Positions 1-8,561 of a stretch of DNA of 64,000 nucleotides are shown here, piece after piece (position 1 is the first letter of the stretch; each line of letters opens with the position of its first letter). A program made the position numbers and the translations under genes. Source of the stretch: Gemmataceae bacterium (lineage in GTDB: Bacteria; Planctomycetota; Planctomycetia; Gemmatales; Gemmataceae); assembly GCA_009697105.1 (NCBI GenBank), contig SIAQ01000005.1, positions 1-64,000 of the forward strand. Direction: 5' to 3'. Below the pieces are notes generated by a model. That model was given only the letters and a program-made list of their open reading frames with translations. It had not been told where the DNA came from and made no database searches.

Positions 1-70
1 AGCAGTCGTCAAATTCGCCGAGATAACCGGCGAGTTGAGGACCGAACGAAAGTATCTGATCGAGGGTCAT
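1..70 (-). CDS. Transposase N-terminus, cut by window edge (IS701-like?)
   Basis: Reverse-strand reading from ATG at 70 gives 23 residues beginning MTLDQILSFGPQL, continuing out of the window. This start resembles planctomycete DDE transposases of the IS701 type; the resemblance is from memory and only 23 residues are visible. An AAGGAG Shine-Dalgarno lies just upstream (about 75-80). A sequence at 142-157 matches the ends of two small elements near 56.1-56.3 kb, which supports reading this as the end of an insertion sequence. Confidence 0.5.
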   Translation of the reverse strand, partial: MTLDQILSFGPQLAGYLGEFDDC

Positions 71-72
71 CC

Positions 73-108
73 GTAACTCCTTGCAAACGTCCGTGGTTTA
101 AGGAGTTA
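73..108. repeat. Short inverted repeat over transposase ribosome-binding site
   Basis: TAACTCCTT near 73-81 is inverted as AAGGAGTTA near 100-108. One arm contains the Shine-Dalgarno of the edge transposase, so a transcript starting upstream could fold to hide it. IS elements often limit transposase translation in this way, but no promoter was mapped here. Confidence 0.3.
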
Positions 109-141
109 CAGTGTACCATAACTGACAGCTGCAATGCAAGT

Positions 142-157
142 AGCGCTGTCGTACTAA
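142..157. repeat. Probable IS terminal sequence (TAGCGCTGTCGTACTA)
   Basis: TAGCGCTGTCGTACTA lies about 75 bp upstream of the edge transposase start. The same 16-mer recurs at about 56,131 and 56,265 and inverted at about 56,148, where it bounds small palindromic elements. It is most simply read as the right tip of the IS whose body lies left of the window. Confidence 0.5.
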
Positions 158-255
158 ATCCAACTTCGGCGAATAGAATATTCTTTCTGCTGCCTTCCCG
201 TACGTGCGTTTTTCATTCGAGTAATCGGCAACGACGACGTAATTGAGGATTTTTA

Positions 256-1551
256 ATGAAAATCGCACAAGGTGAGCTCGTCATCCACAACGGCACGCTC
301 ATACTCGGCACGGGAGCATCGGCCATTCCGTGCGGCACAGTGCATCTGCGTGATGGCCGAATTGCGTACGCCGGTTCCGCCCTCGGTGCTCCGGTGCTGC
401 CGCCGGGCACGCCGAGCATTGACGCAGCTGGCGGGACGATCATGCCCGGCCTGGTCGAAGCGCATTTTCATCCGACCTATTTCAACGTCGCCGCTCTTGA
501 AGACCTCGATATCAAATATCCCGTCGAGTATGTCACGCTGCTCGCCGCGGCCAACGCCCGGCTCGCGCTCGAATGCGGCTACACGGCGGCGCGCAGCGGT
601 GGGAGCCTGTTCAATATCGACGTTTGGCTTAAGAAAGCGATCGAGAGCGACATCACCCCCGGCCCACGCTTGGCCGCCAGTGGACGCGAAATCTGCGGCG
701 TCGGCGGATTGATGGACTGGAACCCCGACTTTCGCAAGCTTGGCATGGAAGGCCTGGTGCTCCTCGTCAACGGTCCCGATGAGGCCCGCGCTGCGGTCCG
801 CAAGCTCGTCAAGGATGGCGTCGAATGGGTCAAGACCTATCCCACCGGGGACGCAGCTGCGCCCGATACGAACGACCATCACACCCTGTGCATGACCTTT
901 GAAGAGATGTACGCCTGCGTGGCGACGGCGCACAATCACGGCCTGAAGGTGACCGGTCATTGCCGAGCAACGGCGGGTATCAAAAACGCGCTCCTGGCCG
1001 GCTATGACACGCTCGAACACGCCACCTTCATCGACAACGAGACGCTCGACCTTCTGCTCGAACGCAATACCCCGGTAGTCCCCGCTCTCTATTTCGAACA
1101 AGCGAGCATCGAGCGTGGCCCAGAGTTCCGCATGCCGCAACGCATTATCGATGGTCATATCGAATGCCGAGAGGGTGGTGCCGAAAGCGCTCGCCGCATC
1201 CTCCGGGCGGGCGGCCGGCTCGGCATGGGAGGCGACTACGGCTTCGCGTGGACACCGCACGGCATCTATGCGAAAGAGCTGTCCTTCTTCGTCAAATATG
1301 TCGGTTTCTCGCCGCTCGAGACGATCACCTGCGCGACCAAAACCGGAGCCGAGATCATGGGCCGTGACGCCGAGTTTGGCACGCTCGAAGTCGGCAAGCT
1401 TGGCGATATCCTGGTTGTCGCCGGCGACGTGCTGGCCGACATCGCGATTCTTGAGGATCGCGCACGCATCCTTGCCGTGCTGCAAGGCGGTATCGTCAAG
1501 GCAGGCCAGGCGAAGAGTTCTATTGAGAGACTGAACACTGCAACTCACTAA
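256..1551 (+). CDS. Amidohydrolase family protein (imidazolonepropionase-like)
   Basis: A 431-residue metal-dependent hydrolase of the amidohydrolase superfamily. The metal-binding HxH is at H70/H72 (GLVEAHFHP), followed by a WVKTYPTGD segment that may hold the bridging lysine, GHCRA and LEHATF histidines, and a GGDYGF aspartate near residue 319. The C-terminal TLEVGKLGDILVV strand is typical of the composite beta-sandwich. It has no signal peptide, so it should act in the cytoplasm on a cyclic amide or similar C-N bond; the substrate cannot be read from sequence. The ATG at 256 follows a GAGGAT Shine-Dalgarno. It stands alone, with an IS tip upstream and a palindrome downstream. A 431-aa antisense frame is a shadow. 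Confidence 0.9.
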   Translation: MKIAQGELVIHNGTLILGTGASAIPCGTVHLRDGRIAYAGSALGAPVLPPGTPSIDAAGGTIMPGLVEAHFHPTYFNVAALEDLDIKYPVEYVTLLAAANARLALECGYTAARSGGSLFNIDVWLKKAIESDITPGPRLAASGREICGVGGLMDWNPDFRKLGMEGLVLLVNGPDEARAAVRKLVKDGVEWVKTYPTGDAAAPDTNDHHTLCMTFEEMYACVATAHNHGLKVTGHCRATAGIKNALLAGYDTLEHATFIDNETLDLLLERNTPVVPALYFEQASIERGPEFRMPQRIIDGHIECREGGAESARRILRAGGRLGMGGDYGFAWTPHGIYAKELSFFVKYVGFSPLETITCATKTGAEIMGRDAEFGTLEVGKLGDILVVAGDVLADIAILEDRARILAVLQGGIVKAGQAKSSIERLNTATH

Positions 1552-1588
1552 TCAACACGAATCGGAATAACAACAGAGTGTACGACAC

Positions 1589-1708
1589 CACTTGCAAGAA
1601 TTTAACCACAGATATCACGGAAAACACGGATAGGGAAAATGCCTGCATAGTATTTCCCATCCGTGTTATTCCTGATATCCGTGGTTGGTTTTGATTTTCT
1701 GCAAGTGC
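1589..1708. repeat. Palindrome, 'AACCACAGATATCACGG' type
   Basis: Arms read CACTTGCAAGAA / TTCTGCAAGTG on the outside and AACCACAGATATCACGG / CCGTGGTT inside, around a centre with ATTTCCCATCCGTGTT. Related to the elements at 8,805-8,900 and 36,660-36,769. It lies between the amidohydrolase and the ThuA-like gene and causes spurious ORF extensions. Confidence 0.75.
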
Positions 1709-1737
1709 TGTCTTGCACCTCTTGGGAGGAAAGGTGT

Positions 1738-2460
1738 ATGTTTCGCATCGTTCTTGCAATCGGGCTAATGGTCATCACGTCGACCGCCCAGGCCGGCGAA
1801 AAGCTACTCCGCGTGCATATCGTTGGTGTAGGCGAGTATAAGCCCGTCGAATCACTTACCGAGTTCAAAGCAGCGCTCGAAAAACTGTATCGCGTGGGCA
1901 TCACCACATCGTTCGGCAAGAGCGGCAAAACATTGCCGAGCCTCGAACAACTTAAGACGGCCGATGTCATGGTGATCTTCATCCGCCGGACCGACTTGCC
2001 GGAGGATCAACTCAAGTTCATTCGCTCGCATTGGGATGCCGGCAAAGGCATCGTCGCCCTGCGTACCGCCAGCCACGGTTTTCAGGAGGCTGACAACAAG
2101 ACGTTCAGCCAAGTCATGGGTGCCAGCTATACCGGGCCAGGCAGCTACACCGCTCCCTTCAAAGCGATTACGGCGGAGGGACAGGCCAAGCATCCCGTGT
2201 TGAATGGCGTCGGCCCGATCGCCTCGCGTGGCATCTACAACTTCACCAAACTCGCCGACACCGCCACTGCGATTCAGGTCGCCGAATCGGACCGCAAGAT
2301 CAAAGCGCCGGCGACGTGGGTGAATACTTACAAGGGTGGCCGCGTTGTTTACACTTCGATGGGCTCACCGGAAGACTTTCCGAATGCCGACTTCCGCCGA
2401 TTGTTGACGAACGCGATATTCTGGGTTGGCCAAAGTGATGGCGACAAGCTGAAGCGGTAA
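1738..2460 (+). CDS. ThuA-like domain protein, exported
   Basis: 240 residues from the ATG at 1738, which is preceded by GGGAGGA; the open frame extends upstream only into a repeat. Residues 1-18 are a signal peptide (MFRIVLAIGLMVITSTAQA). The rest resembles the ThuA-like fold, a class I glutamine-amidotransferase-like domain common in planctomycete carbohydrate loci: TADVMVIFIRRTDLP, then a GIVALRTASHGFQ strand-turn where the nucleophile elbow would lie, and a C-terminal GRVVYTSMGSPEDF. The catalytic Cys is absent at the elbow (RTASH), as usual in ThuA-like proteins. Probably periplasmic and linked to sugar or glycan metabolism; the specific role is unknown. Confidence 0.82.
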   Translation: MFRIVLAIGLMVITSTAQAGEKLLRVHIVGVGEYKPVESLTEFKAALEKLYRVGITTSFGKSGKTLPSLEQLKTADVMVIFIRRTDLPEDQLKFIRSHWDAGKGIVALRTASHGFQEADNKTFSQVMGASYTGPGSYTAPFKAITAEGQAKHPVLNGVGPIASRGIYNFTKLADTATAIQVAESDRKIKAPATWVNTYKGGRVVYTSMGSPEDFPNADFRRLLTNAIFWVGQSDGDKLKR

Positions 2461-2498
2461 ACTGGCCACGTTTCGCCCATCTCCAATCCTCTTCAATG

Positions 2499-2649
2499 TT
2501 AACCACAGAGACACAGAGACACAGAGAAAATGCGACGAATTGGAAGTTGAGGCATTACCGCTCTTCTTGATAACAAACCTACATTCATCGGGGGCAGCCA
2601 CGCATTTTTCCAATGCTTTTCTCTGTGCCTCTGTGTCTATGTGGTTAAT
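2499..2649. repeat. Palindrome, 'AACCACAGAGACACAGAG' type
   Basis: Outer arms AACCACAGAGACACAGAG and CTCTGTGTCTATGTGGTT enclose a centre with two shorter complementary segments. The same arm sequence reappears inside the composite repeats at 18.4, 25.3 and 29.4 kb. Within the 333-bp gap before bioB nothing else was recognised. Confidence 0.75.
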
Positions 2650-2793
2650 TTTGTGGTGCGGATCGGCGAGTAACGTTTTTTATCGTTCACCAATTACATT
2701 ACATTTACGCTCGCCCACGGCGGAAGGGTAAACGAGCCTGTTTTCCGTAAGATGAAGCAAGGCCCTATTATCAATATTTGACGGACACTCGCA

Positions 2794-3738
2794 ATGCAGA
2801 CGCTTGCCGATTTTCGTGCGGTTTACGACCTGCCGCTGCCGGACCTTCTCTTTCGCGCGGCTCAAGCGCATCGCCAATTCCACGATCCCGCCGACATCCA
2901 GCGCTGCGTGCTCCTCAGCGTCAAGACCGGCGGCTGCCCCGAGGATTGCGGCTACTGCGCCCAAAGCGCTCGCTTCAAATCCGGTGTCGAAGCGACGCCG
3001 TTGATGTCGCTCGACGAGGTGCGCGACAAAGCCACCCGTGCCAAGGAACTCGGCGCCACCCGATTTTGCATGGGCACGGCCTGGCGCGAAGTCAAGAACG
3101 GTCCACAGTTCGACCAGGTGCTCGACATGGTCCGCACCGTGCGCGGTCTCGACATGGAAGCCTGCGTGACCCTCGGCATGCTCTCGGGTGATCAGGCCGA
3201 GCGCCTCGCGGAAGCAGGCCTGACGGCGTACAACCACAACCTCGATACCTCGCGCGAACATTATCCCAACATCATCTCGACGCGGACCTATGACGACCGC
3301 CTGCGAACGATCAGCCAGGTCCAGAAGGCCGGCATCTCGGTTTGTTGCGGCGGCATCATCGGCATGGGCGAAACCGAAGACGACCGTTTGAAGCTGCTCG
3401 TCGAACTCGCGAATCTCGGTACGCCGCCGGAAAGCGTGCCGATCAACTGCCTCGTGCCGATCGCCGGCACGCCGCTCGAGGACGCTGTGCCCGTCGATTC
3501 CGTCGAACTCGTGCGGCTCATCGCCACCGCCCGCATCGCCTTTCCGAAAGCGCGCGTTCGCCTGAGTGCTGGCCGGGATCGCATGAGCCGCGAGTTGCAG
3601 ATCTTGGCCTTCATTGCCGGTGCGAATTCGGTCTTTTTCGGCGATAAGCTGTTGACCGCGCCGAACCCGTCGAACGAGGCCGACGCATCGCTCTTCCGCG
3701 CGATGGGCTTGCCGGAACCGTGCGTGAGTTTGACATGA
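2794..3738 (+). CDS. bioB: Biotin synthase
   Basis: 314 residues. This radical SAM enzyme inserts sulfur into dethiobiotin, the last step of biotin synthesis. The cluster motif CxxxCxxC is C48/C52/C55 in GGCPEDCGYCAQ. Other family marks are CMGTAWR, NHNLDTSREHY, GGIIGMGET and the C-terminal SAGRDRMSRELQ containing the arginine that binds the second cluster. Length fits the family. Its stop overlaps the start of bioF as ATGA at 3735-3738, so the pair should be translationally coupled. No BirA operator was recognised upstream. No bioA or bioD is in the window. Confidence 0.97.
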   Translation: MQTLADFRAVYDLPLPDLLFRAAQAHRQFHDPADIQRCVLLSVKTGGCPEDCGYCAQSARFKSGVEATPLMSLDEVRDKATRAKELGATRFCMGTAWREVKNGPQFDQVLDMVRTVRGLDMEACVTLGMLSGDQAERLAEAGLTAYNHNLDTSREHYPNIISTRTYDDRLRTISQVQKAGISVCCGGIIGMGETEDDRLKLLVELANLGTPPESVPINCLVPIAGTPLEDAVPVDSVELVRLIATARIAFPKARVRLSAGRDRMSRELQILAFIAGANSVFFGDKLLTAPNPSNEADASLFRAMGLPEPCVSLT

Positions 3739-4844
3739 GCCTGTTCGATCGCTGGCGTGTGACACTCGATCGGCTTTGTGCCGAGGGGAGGTTTCGCACG
3801 CTCGCCCAGCCGGCGGGTCTCGACTTCTCGTCGAACGATTACCTCGGCTACACCAAGTTGCAGCATAAGGATGCGATTGACCTCTCCCGCAGCGGTGCCG
3901 CGTCGCGCTTGCTTCGCGGCGAGCATCCGATTTGGAGCGAGGTCGAGACTCGGCTGGCACAATGGCACGGCGCGGAAGCCGCGCTTGTTTTGCCCAGCGG
4001 TTATGCTGCGAATGAAGGCTTGTTGGCGACGCTGCTCGAACCGGGCGATGTCGTCTTCTCCGATCAACTCAATCACGCGTCGATTATTGATGGTATTCGG
4101 CTGAGTCGAGCAGATAAGGAAGTATTCTTACATAACGATCTCGCCGATCTCGAAACGCGGTTGGTGCGTCGTCGAGCCGAACGCAAACCGGGCGAGGCGT
4201 GGTTCATCGTCACGGAATCGCTGTTCGGCATGGAAGGCGACTTTGCGCCGCTCGCTCAGCTTGCCAATCTCGCCGAACGGCACGACGCTCATCTGATCGT
4301 GGACGAAGCCCACGCCACCGGTTGCTTCGGCGAGCACGGCGGCGGCCTCGTCGATGCGGCGGGTTTGCGTGGGCGCATCCTCGCCAGCGTGCACACCGGC
4401 GGCAAAGCACTGGCGGTGCCGGGAGCGTATATCGTCGGTTTGTCGCTCTTGAAGGATTTGCTCGTCAACCGCTGTCGGCATCTGATCTTCACCACTGCTT
4501 TACCGCCCCAAATTGGCGGCTGGTGGTTGGAGATGCTCGATCGTGTGCCAGGGGATCAGCCGACGCGCGATCGGCTGCACGCCAACGTCCGCGCGTTTCG
4601 TGAGGCGGCTGAATCGGTAAAAATTCGTATCGGTGGAAACGCTTATATCGCCACCGTCCCGATCGGCGACGACGCTGATGCGATGCGAGCAGCGACACGC
4701 CTGCAATCGCTCGGCTACGACATTCGCGCCATCCGCCCGCCGACCGTGCCAATCGGCACCGCCCGCTTGCGCATCTCGATCCACGCGGATCATGAGGAAG
4801 CAACGTTGCGAGAGTTGGCGAGCGTGCTTCCCGAGAGTTTGTAG
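3735..4844 (+). CDS. bioF: 8-amino-7-oxononanoate synthase
   Basis: 369 residues from the ATG at 3735, which overlaps the bioB stop. A possible GTG 15 bp upstream is less likely. PLP-dependent alpha-oxoamine synthase joining pimeloyl thioester and alanine, the first committed step of the biotin ring pathway. Visible marks: FSSNDYLGY near residue 31, SGYAANEG, DQLNHASIIDG, D190 in VDEAHATGCFGEHG, and the PLP lysine K224 in TGGKALAVPGAY. The placement bioB-bioF suggests a minimal biotin operon, but the order is reversed relative to the pathway. A palindrome starts at the stop codon. Confidence 0.95.
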   Translation: MSLFDRWRVTLDRLCAEGRFRTLAQPAGLDFSSNDYLGYTKLQHKDAIDLSRSGAASRLLRGEHPIWSEVETRLAQWHGAEAALVLPSGYAANEGLLATLLEPGDVVFSDQLNHASIIDGIRLSRADKEVFLHNDLADLETRLVRRRAERKPGEAWFIVTESLFGMEGDFAPLAQLANLAERHDAHLIVDEAHATGCFGEHGGGLVDAAGLRGRILASVHTGGKALAVPGAYIVGLSLLKDLLVNRCRHLIFTTALPPQIGGWWLEMLDRVPGDQPTRDRLHANVRAFREAAESVKIRIGGNAYIATVPIGDDADAMRAATRLQSLGYDIRAIRPPTVPIGTARLRISIHADHEEATLRELASVLPESL

Positions 4845-4923
4845 GGTGTGTCAAGCGCCAGCGCCGACGCACCAGACGCTTATGGGCTCATGGTGCGTCG
4901 CGCTGGCGCTTGACGCACCCTAC
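4841..4923. repeat. Palindrome, 'GTAGGGTGCGTCAAGCG' type
   Basis: GTAGGGTGTGTCAAGCGCCAGCG at the 5' arm is matched by CGCTGGCGCTTGACGCACCCTAC at the 3' arm, with an inner GACGCACCA/TGGTGCGTC stem. It begins inside the bioF stop codon. A second copy is at 17,641-17,734. Confidence 0.85.
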
Positions 4924-5003
4924 ATGGCTTCGTGCGTGGCTCTGATGCGATGGCAACACCACACGCAACCCTCGAATTGACGATCAAGATAAGGATCCCG
5001 CCA

Positions 5004-5339
5004 ATGACCGCCGACGAATTCCGTGCTCTCGCACTCGAACTCCCCGAAGCCGTTGAGGATTCGCACATGGGCCATCCCGATTTTCGCGTGGGCGGCAAGA
5101 TATTCGCGACGCTCGCCCATGAAAGCGAAGGGGGCGGCAACATCAAGCTCAAGCCAGAGCAGCAGGCGTCGTACGTCGCCGATGAGCCGGAGATCTTTCG
5201 CCCAATCAACGGTGCCTGGGGCCTGCGCGGATGGACCCACGTGAATTTACCTAATGCCCAGGAATTGACGGTGCGGCAAGCATTGATCGCGGCCTGGCGC
5301 AACACGGCGCCGAAGAAGCTCGTCGCTTTGCTCGAATGA
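5004..5339 (+). CDS. MmcQ/YjbR family protein
   Basis: 111 residues from the ATG at 5004, chosen because AAGGA lies 8 bp upstream and homologous sequence starts there (MTADEFRALALELP); the open frame runs about 70 bp further upstream into repeat flank. The pattern PEAVEDSHMGHPDFRVGGKIFATL, a central strand, and GWTHVNL near the end fit the YjbR/CyaY-like fold. Members are small cytoplasmic proteins of uncertain function, often described as DNA-binding-like. Confidence 0.8.
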   Translation: MTADEFRALALELPEAVEDSHMGHPDFRVGGKIFATLAHESEGGGNIKLKPEQQASYVADEPEIFRPINGAWGLRGWTHVNLPNAQELTVRQALIAAWRNTAPKKLVALLE

Positions 5340-5341
5340 TT

Positions 5342-5409
5342 AAGCCCAGAGGTGAGGTACTCCGAACCTCTGGGAGCCCAAGGGTTCGGAGTACCTCACC
5401 CTTGGGCTT
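5342..5409. repeat. Palindrome, 'AAGCCCAGGGGTGAGGTACTCCGAA' type (simple form)
   Basis: Arms AAGCCCAGAGGTGAGGTACT and its complement ending CCCTTGGGCTT, with a short loop. This is the empty-shell form of the outer palindrome that in other places (18.4, 25.3, 29.4 kb) carries further palindromes inside. Confidence 0.85.
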
Positions 5410-5521
5410 GAAGTCTCGGTTTTCCTTGTGGTTCGTTTTCGACATTCCTTTTCAAATGCAAATGGCGAGCGAAATTCGGCGAATAACTATTACGCACCCA
5501 GCAAGGATAAGGAGTTTGAAC

Positions 5522-5806
5522 ATGCTCGATTGGCTTGAACTGCAAGGCGCCCGTGAATTGGTACCATTGGTGTCCGTTATTGGCGGGGTCATATTTCTGA
5601 CCTCCATCATCGTGGCTGGGCACTGGGAAAAGGTCCGCCGAGCGGAGACGCAAGCCCGCGTGCGTGAAGCGGAACTCGCGCTCAAACACGACCTGCTCGA
5701 ATGCGGCATGTCGGCTGACGACATCGTCCGCGTGATCGAGGCAGGGCAGAAGAAGGCCGCGAAGGATGCGGAAGACGCCAGCGAACCCTCGGCGGCGGCG
5801 AAGTGA
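5522..5806 (+). CDS. Small single-pass membrane protein
   Basis: 94 residues from the ATG at 5522, which has an AAGGAG Shine-Dalgarno 8 bp upstream; the longer open frame upstream is repeat sequence. Residues 13-34 form one membrane span (LVPLVSVIGGVIFLTSIIVAG) followed by a charged helix (WEKVRRAETQARVREAELALKHDLLECGMSADDIVRVIEAG), probably coiled coil, and an Ala/Glu/Lys-rich tail. The GMSADDIVRVIEAG stretch resembles a motif seen in several short bacterial membrane proteins. Function unknown. Confidence 0.7.
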   Translation: MLDWLELQGARELVPLVSVIGGVIFLTSIIVAGHWEKVRRAETQARVREAELALKHDLLECGMSADDIVRVIEAGQKKAAKDAEDASEPSAAAK

Positions 5807-5822
5807 TCCCAACGCATCAACG

Positions 5823-6977
5823 CTACGGTTTACGGTGTTGCCGATACAAATTCTGGACGTTTATCCAGTTAATCGCTAGATTCGCGGCGACCAGGTTAGC
5901 CGCCGCAGCTATTCCAAAGACTAGCGAGTTGAGTAGCATTGTGGGAACGGTCGTCCAATAAATTTCGACATGGTTCCCGGCATTATTCCGCAAGTCAAAG
6001 AGGTAGATGAACCTGGGCAGTATCCGAATCAGGAAACTACCAAACAGAAATAAATTGCCAAGTATCCCGGCTTTCGTCCAATAACTTGGCCGACTCCAGC
6101 CGCGCATCCCGCGCGCGAGTGTCACAAGAATTATTGTCATTCCGTCAAGTAAGAATCCGAACAGCAAACCGGATTCAATATCGGGATGCATGCCCACTCT
6201 CCACGGAATCTGGATTGCCAGGATTCCAATCGCCCCAATTGAAATGACGATGGCAACACGCATGCTCATCGCCGCACGCCGCATGGCTGACGCTGCCCTC
6301 TCACGCCCCGATGGCTGATTTGCCATTTGCGGTGAGACAGGTTCATCGAGATCAACCGCTCGGCGGTACCATCTCCAGGCATTCATCCGGTTGATCGCAG
6401 AAATCGCCAAGATCGATGCAAGTAGGCATGCCAGGGTGCCGGAACCAAAGACCAATGCGTCGAAAAGCAGCCACTGTTTGATCGGGGAAAATACGGGACC
6501 CACGAGATTTAGATTTCCTGCATTATTTAGGCGAATGAAACTGCCCAGGACCTGAAATGCGAAATCGACAGACAAGATGAAACTGCTGACAATTCCGAAA
6601 ATGATCAAGAATCGCGGCCCGACCCGAAAAAGCGCCATTGCAGCGAAAAGGGAACCGAGTATCAAGAAGCCATGAAGACTGAATGGAACTGACAATACGA
6701 GGGCGACGTTCGGGCCGTCGGCCGCTCTCGGCCACCTCACATTGCTTGCCTGAAGCCCAACGGCAACAATTGAAAGCAGGAACGCCACGAGCATCACCTT
6801 CGCCGCAAATCGCATGTCCGCCGCCGCGCTCTGCCACGTTGGAGGCGGAAGAGCAATCCGCGGATCGGCGTCGAGAGTGTCCGACGTCGCCTTCCGCCGC
6901 TTTGGGCGAGGAAGAGCAGCCTGCGGATCCGCGAAGGCTCCAGATTCAATCTCCGGTTCCTCCGAGATTGGCACCAC
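5823..6977 (-). CDS. Multi-pass membrane protein, possibly the 3' part of a frameshifted gene
   Basis: 384 residues from a GTG at 6977. An acidic and basic N-terminal stretch of about 55 residues is followed by seven or eight hydrophobic segments (e.g. VMLVAFLLSIVAVGL, FLILGSLFAAMALF, FLIIFGIVSSFILSV, LLFDALVFGSGTLACLL, VAIVISIGAIGILAI, LLFGFLLDGMTIILV, GILGNLFLFGSFLI, MLLNSLVFGIAAAANLVA). No family was recognised. It overlaps the zinc-ribbon ORF upstream by 32 bp in a different frame. A GGAGG lies 13 bp before the GTG, so separate coupled translation is possible. Planctomycete proteins with an N-terminal zinc ribbon joined to such a membrane domain are common, so one-base frameshifting of a single gene is the main alternative. 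Confidence 0.65.
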   Translation of the reverse strand: MVPISEEPEIESGAFADPQAALPRPKRRKATSDTLDADPRIALPPPTWQSAAADMRFAAKVMLVAFLLSIVAVGLQASNVRWPRAADGPNVALVLSVPFSLHGFLILGSLFAAMALFRVGPRFLIIFGIVSSFILSVDFAFQVLGSFIRLNNAGNLNLVGPVFSPIKQWLLFDALVFGSGTLACLLASILAISAINRMNAWRWYRRAVDLDEPVSPQMANQPSGRERAASAMRRAAMSMRVAIVISIGAIGILAIQIPWRVGMHPDIESGLLFGFLLDGMTIILVTLARGMRGWSRPSYWTKAGILGNLFLFGSFLIRILPRFIYLFDLRNNAGNHVEIYWTTVPTMLLNSLVFGIAAAANLVAANLAINWINVQNLYRQHRKP

Positions 6978-7143
6978 AACTTACCGGTTCCTCCAACTCA
7001 GATTCCATGACTTCGACGTCAACTTCCACTGGGGCTTCGGCGACGAACACCGTTTTGCAGCGCGGGCATCGGGCTTTTTTTTCGATGGCCTCGTCGGGAA
7101 TCTTGACCTTCGTTTTGCACTGGGGGCATTCAAGGATCATCAC
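6946..7143 (-). CDS. MJ0042-type zinc-ribbon peptide
   Basis: 65 residues: MMILECPQCKTKVKIPDEAIEKKARCPRCK, i.e. two CPxC knuckles (C6/C9 and C26/C29) of the MJ0042 zinc-finger type, then an acidic tail (VEVDVEVMESELEEP). In planctomycetes this domain is usually the N-terminus of a longer membrane or hypothetical protein. Here the frame stops within the overlap with the following membrane ORF. Confidence 0.65.
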   Translation of the reverse strand: MMILECPQCKTKVKIPDEAIEKKARCPRCKTVFVAEAPVEVDVEVMESELEEPVSCGANLGGTGD

Positions 7144-7208
7144 ACGGTCCTTATTCTCGAACGAATGTGTAGCGTCTTCTGAGCGCTAAGCCGCAAGCGG
7201 CAAATTCC

Positions 7209-8561
7209 TCACCCCAGAAGTTCGCGAATCGGCGACCCTGCATCGACGAGACGCACGGGCCGATTTTGGCGGTCGGGCAGCATCTGGCCGGGGTCGATGC
7301 CGAGATGGTGATAGATCGTCGCCAAGAGATCACCGGGGCTATATGCGTATGTCGCGGGTTCGCCGGCGTTGGAGGTCGTCGCGCCGATGGCCCGGCCCGT
7401 GCGCATCCCGCCGCCGCTGAGCAGCACGCTCATCGCCCGCGCCCAATGGCCACGCCCGGCCAGCGAATCGATGCGCGGCGCCCGGCCAAACTCACCCATC
7501 GCAACGAGCAGCACGCGATCGGCCAACCCACGCGTATGGATGTCCTCGATCAACGCCGCCAACGCCTGATCGAACGGCGGCAGTCGGCGTTGGATGTTCG
7601 CTTCGATCGTGTAATGGTCATCCCACCAGTCCACATCGGCTTCGTAGTGGTTCATCGTCACAAACGTCACGCCCGCTTCGACTAATCGCCTGGCCAACAA
7701 CGCCCCCCGACCCCACGGATTCGTGCCATATCTTTCACGCAACGCCAACGGCTCGCGGCTCAGGTCAAACGCGTCGCGGGCCGGCCGGCTGGTGATGAGA
7801 TCGAACGCACGCTGATACACCGCGTCCATCTGCTGCACGCCTGGACTCGTGGCACGACGGACGGCGTCGATGCTGCGTAGCAGTTCGCGGCGATCATCTG
7901 AGCGCGTCACCGTAATGTCCGCAGGCAGCCCGAACGATGGCACGGGCGACGTGAAGCGAAACGTCGGCTCGCCGCCGCTGTTGACCGGATCGTACTCCTT
8001 GCCCAGATGAGCCGCCAATTGAAAGAAACCTTGCCGAGCGAAATAGGCATCGGGAATGCAAACATACGGCGGCATCCCCGGCTGATTGGCGCCGCGCAAT
8101 TTGGCGACGATCGAGCCTTGCGCCGGAAAAATCTGTCCGCGAAATTGTACGTTCGGCTCGTGATACCCGGTTTGAACGAGGTGCGACGCATCAGGATGGT
8201 TCGGCTCGCGGTGCGTTATCGAACGTAGCAGCGTAAACTTGTCGGCCACCTCCGCCTGTCGCGGCAGCAGTTCGCAGATGCGCATGCCCGGAGTTCGTGT
8301 GCTGATGCTGCCGAACGGCCCGCGTACTTCCACTGGCGCGTCGGGCTTCGGGTCCCACGTCTCAAGTTGGCTAGGCCCGCCGGACATCCAATACAAGATG
8401 ACAGCGGTGTCGCGCCGCCGATTCGCCGTGGCTTCGCGTGCGTGCAGCAGCGTCGGCAACGTCAACCCGCCCAGGCCAAGCGTGCCGAGTTGGAGAAACC
8501 CGCGGCGAGTGACCGACGAACTGCAAGAGTTGAGAATGGTAAGCATGTGCGAGGGAACCAT
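7209..8561 (-). CDS. DUF1501 domain protein, Tat-exported
   Basis: 450 residues from the ATG at 8561; an internal ATG at 8546 is an equally good start and neither has a clear Shine-Dalgarno. The open frame extends upstream to 8696 without family-like sequence. The Tat signal is TRRGFLQLGTLGLGGLTLP (twin Arg at 19-20). Then come the DUF1501 marks AVILYWMSGGPSQLETWDPKPDAP, GMRICELLPRQA, and a C-terminal DRVLLVAMGEFGRAPRID...GRGHWARAMSVLLSGGG, a metalloenzyme-like alkaline-phosphatase superfamily fold. In this phylum it usually forms a pair with a PSD1/DUF1549/DUF1553 protein; the only such protein here is 39 kb away. Function unknown. Confidence 0.9.
   Translation of the reverse strand: MVPSHMLTILNSCSSSVTRRGFLQLGTLGLGGLTLPTLLHAREATANRRRDTAVILYWMSGGPSQLETWDPKPDAPVEVRGPFGSISTRTPGMRICELLPRQAEVADKFTLLRSITHREPNHPDASHLVQTGYHEPNVQFRGQIFPAQGSIVAKLRGANQPGMPPYVCIPDAYFARQGFFQLAAHLGKEYDPVNSGGEPTFRFTSPVPSFGLPADITVTRSDDRRELLRSIDAVRRATSPGVQQMDAVYQRAFDLITSRPARDAFDLSREPLALRERYGTNPWGRGALLARRLVEAGVTFVTMNHYEADVDWWDDHYTIEANIQRRLPPFDQALAALIEDIHTRGLADRVLLVAMGEFGRAPRIDSLAGRGHWARAMSVLLSGGGMRTGRAIGATTSNAGEPATYAYSPGDLLATIYHHLGIDPGQMLPDRQNRPVRLVDAGSPIRELLG

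Noticed and set aside
253-1548. 431-residue antisense ORF
   Set aside because: Mirror of the amidohydrolase frame; no family-like pattern.
2680-3960. 426-residue antisense ORF across bioB
   Set aside because: Arg/Ala-rich antisense shadow; bioB motifs are on the plus strand.
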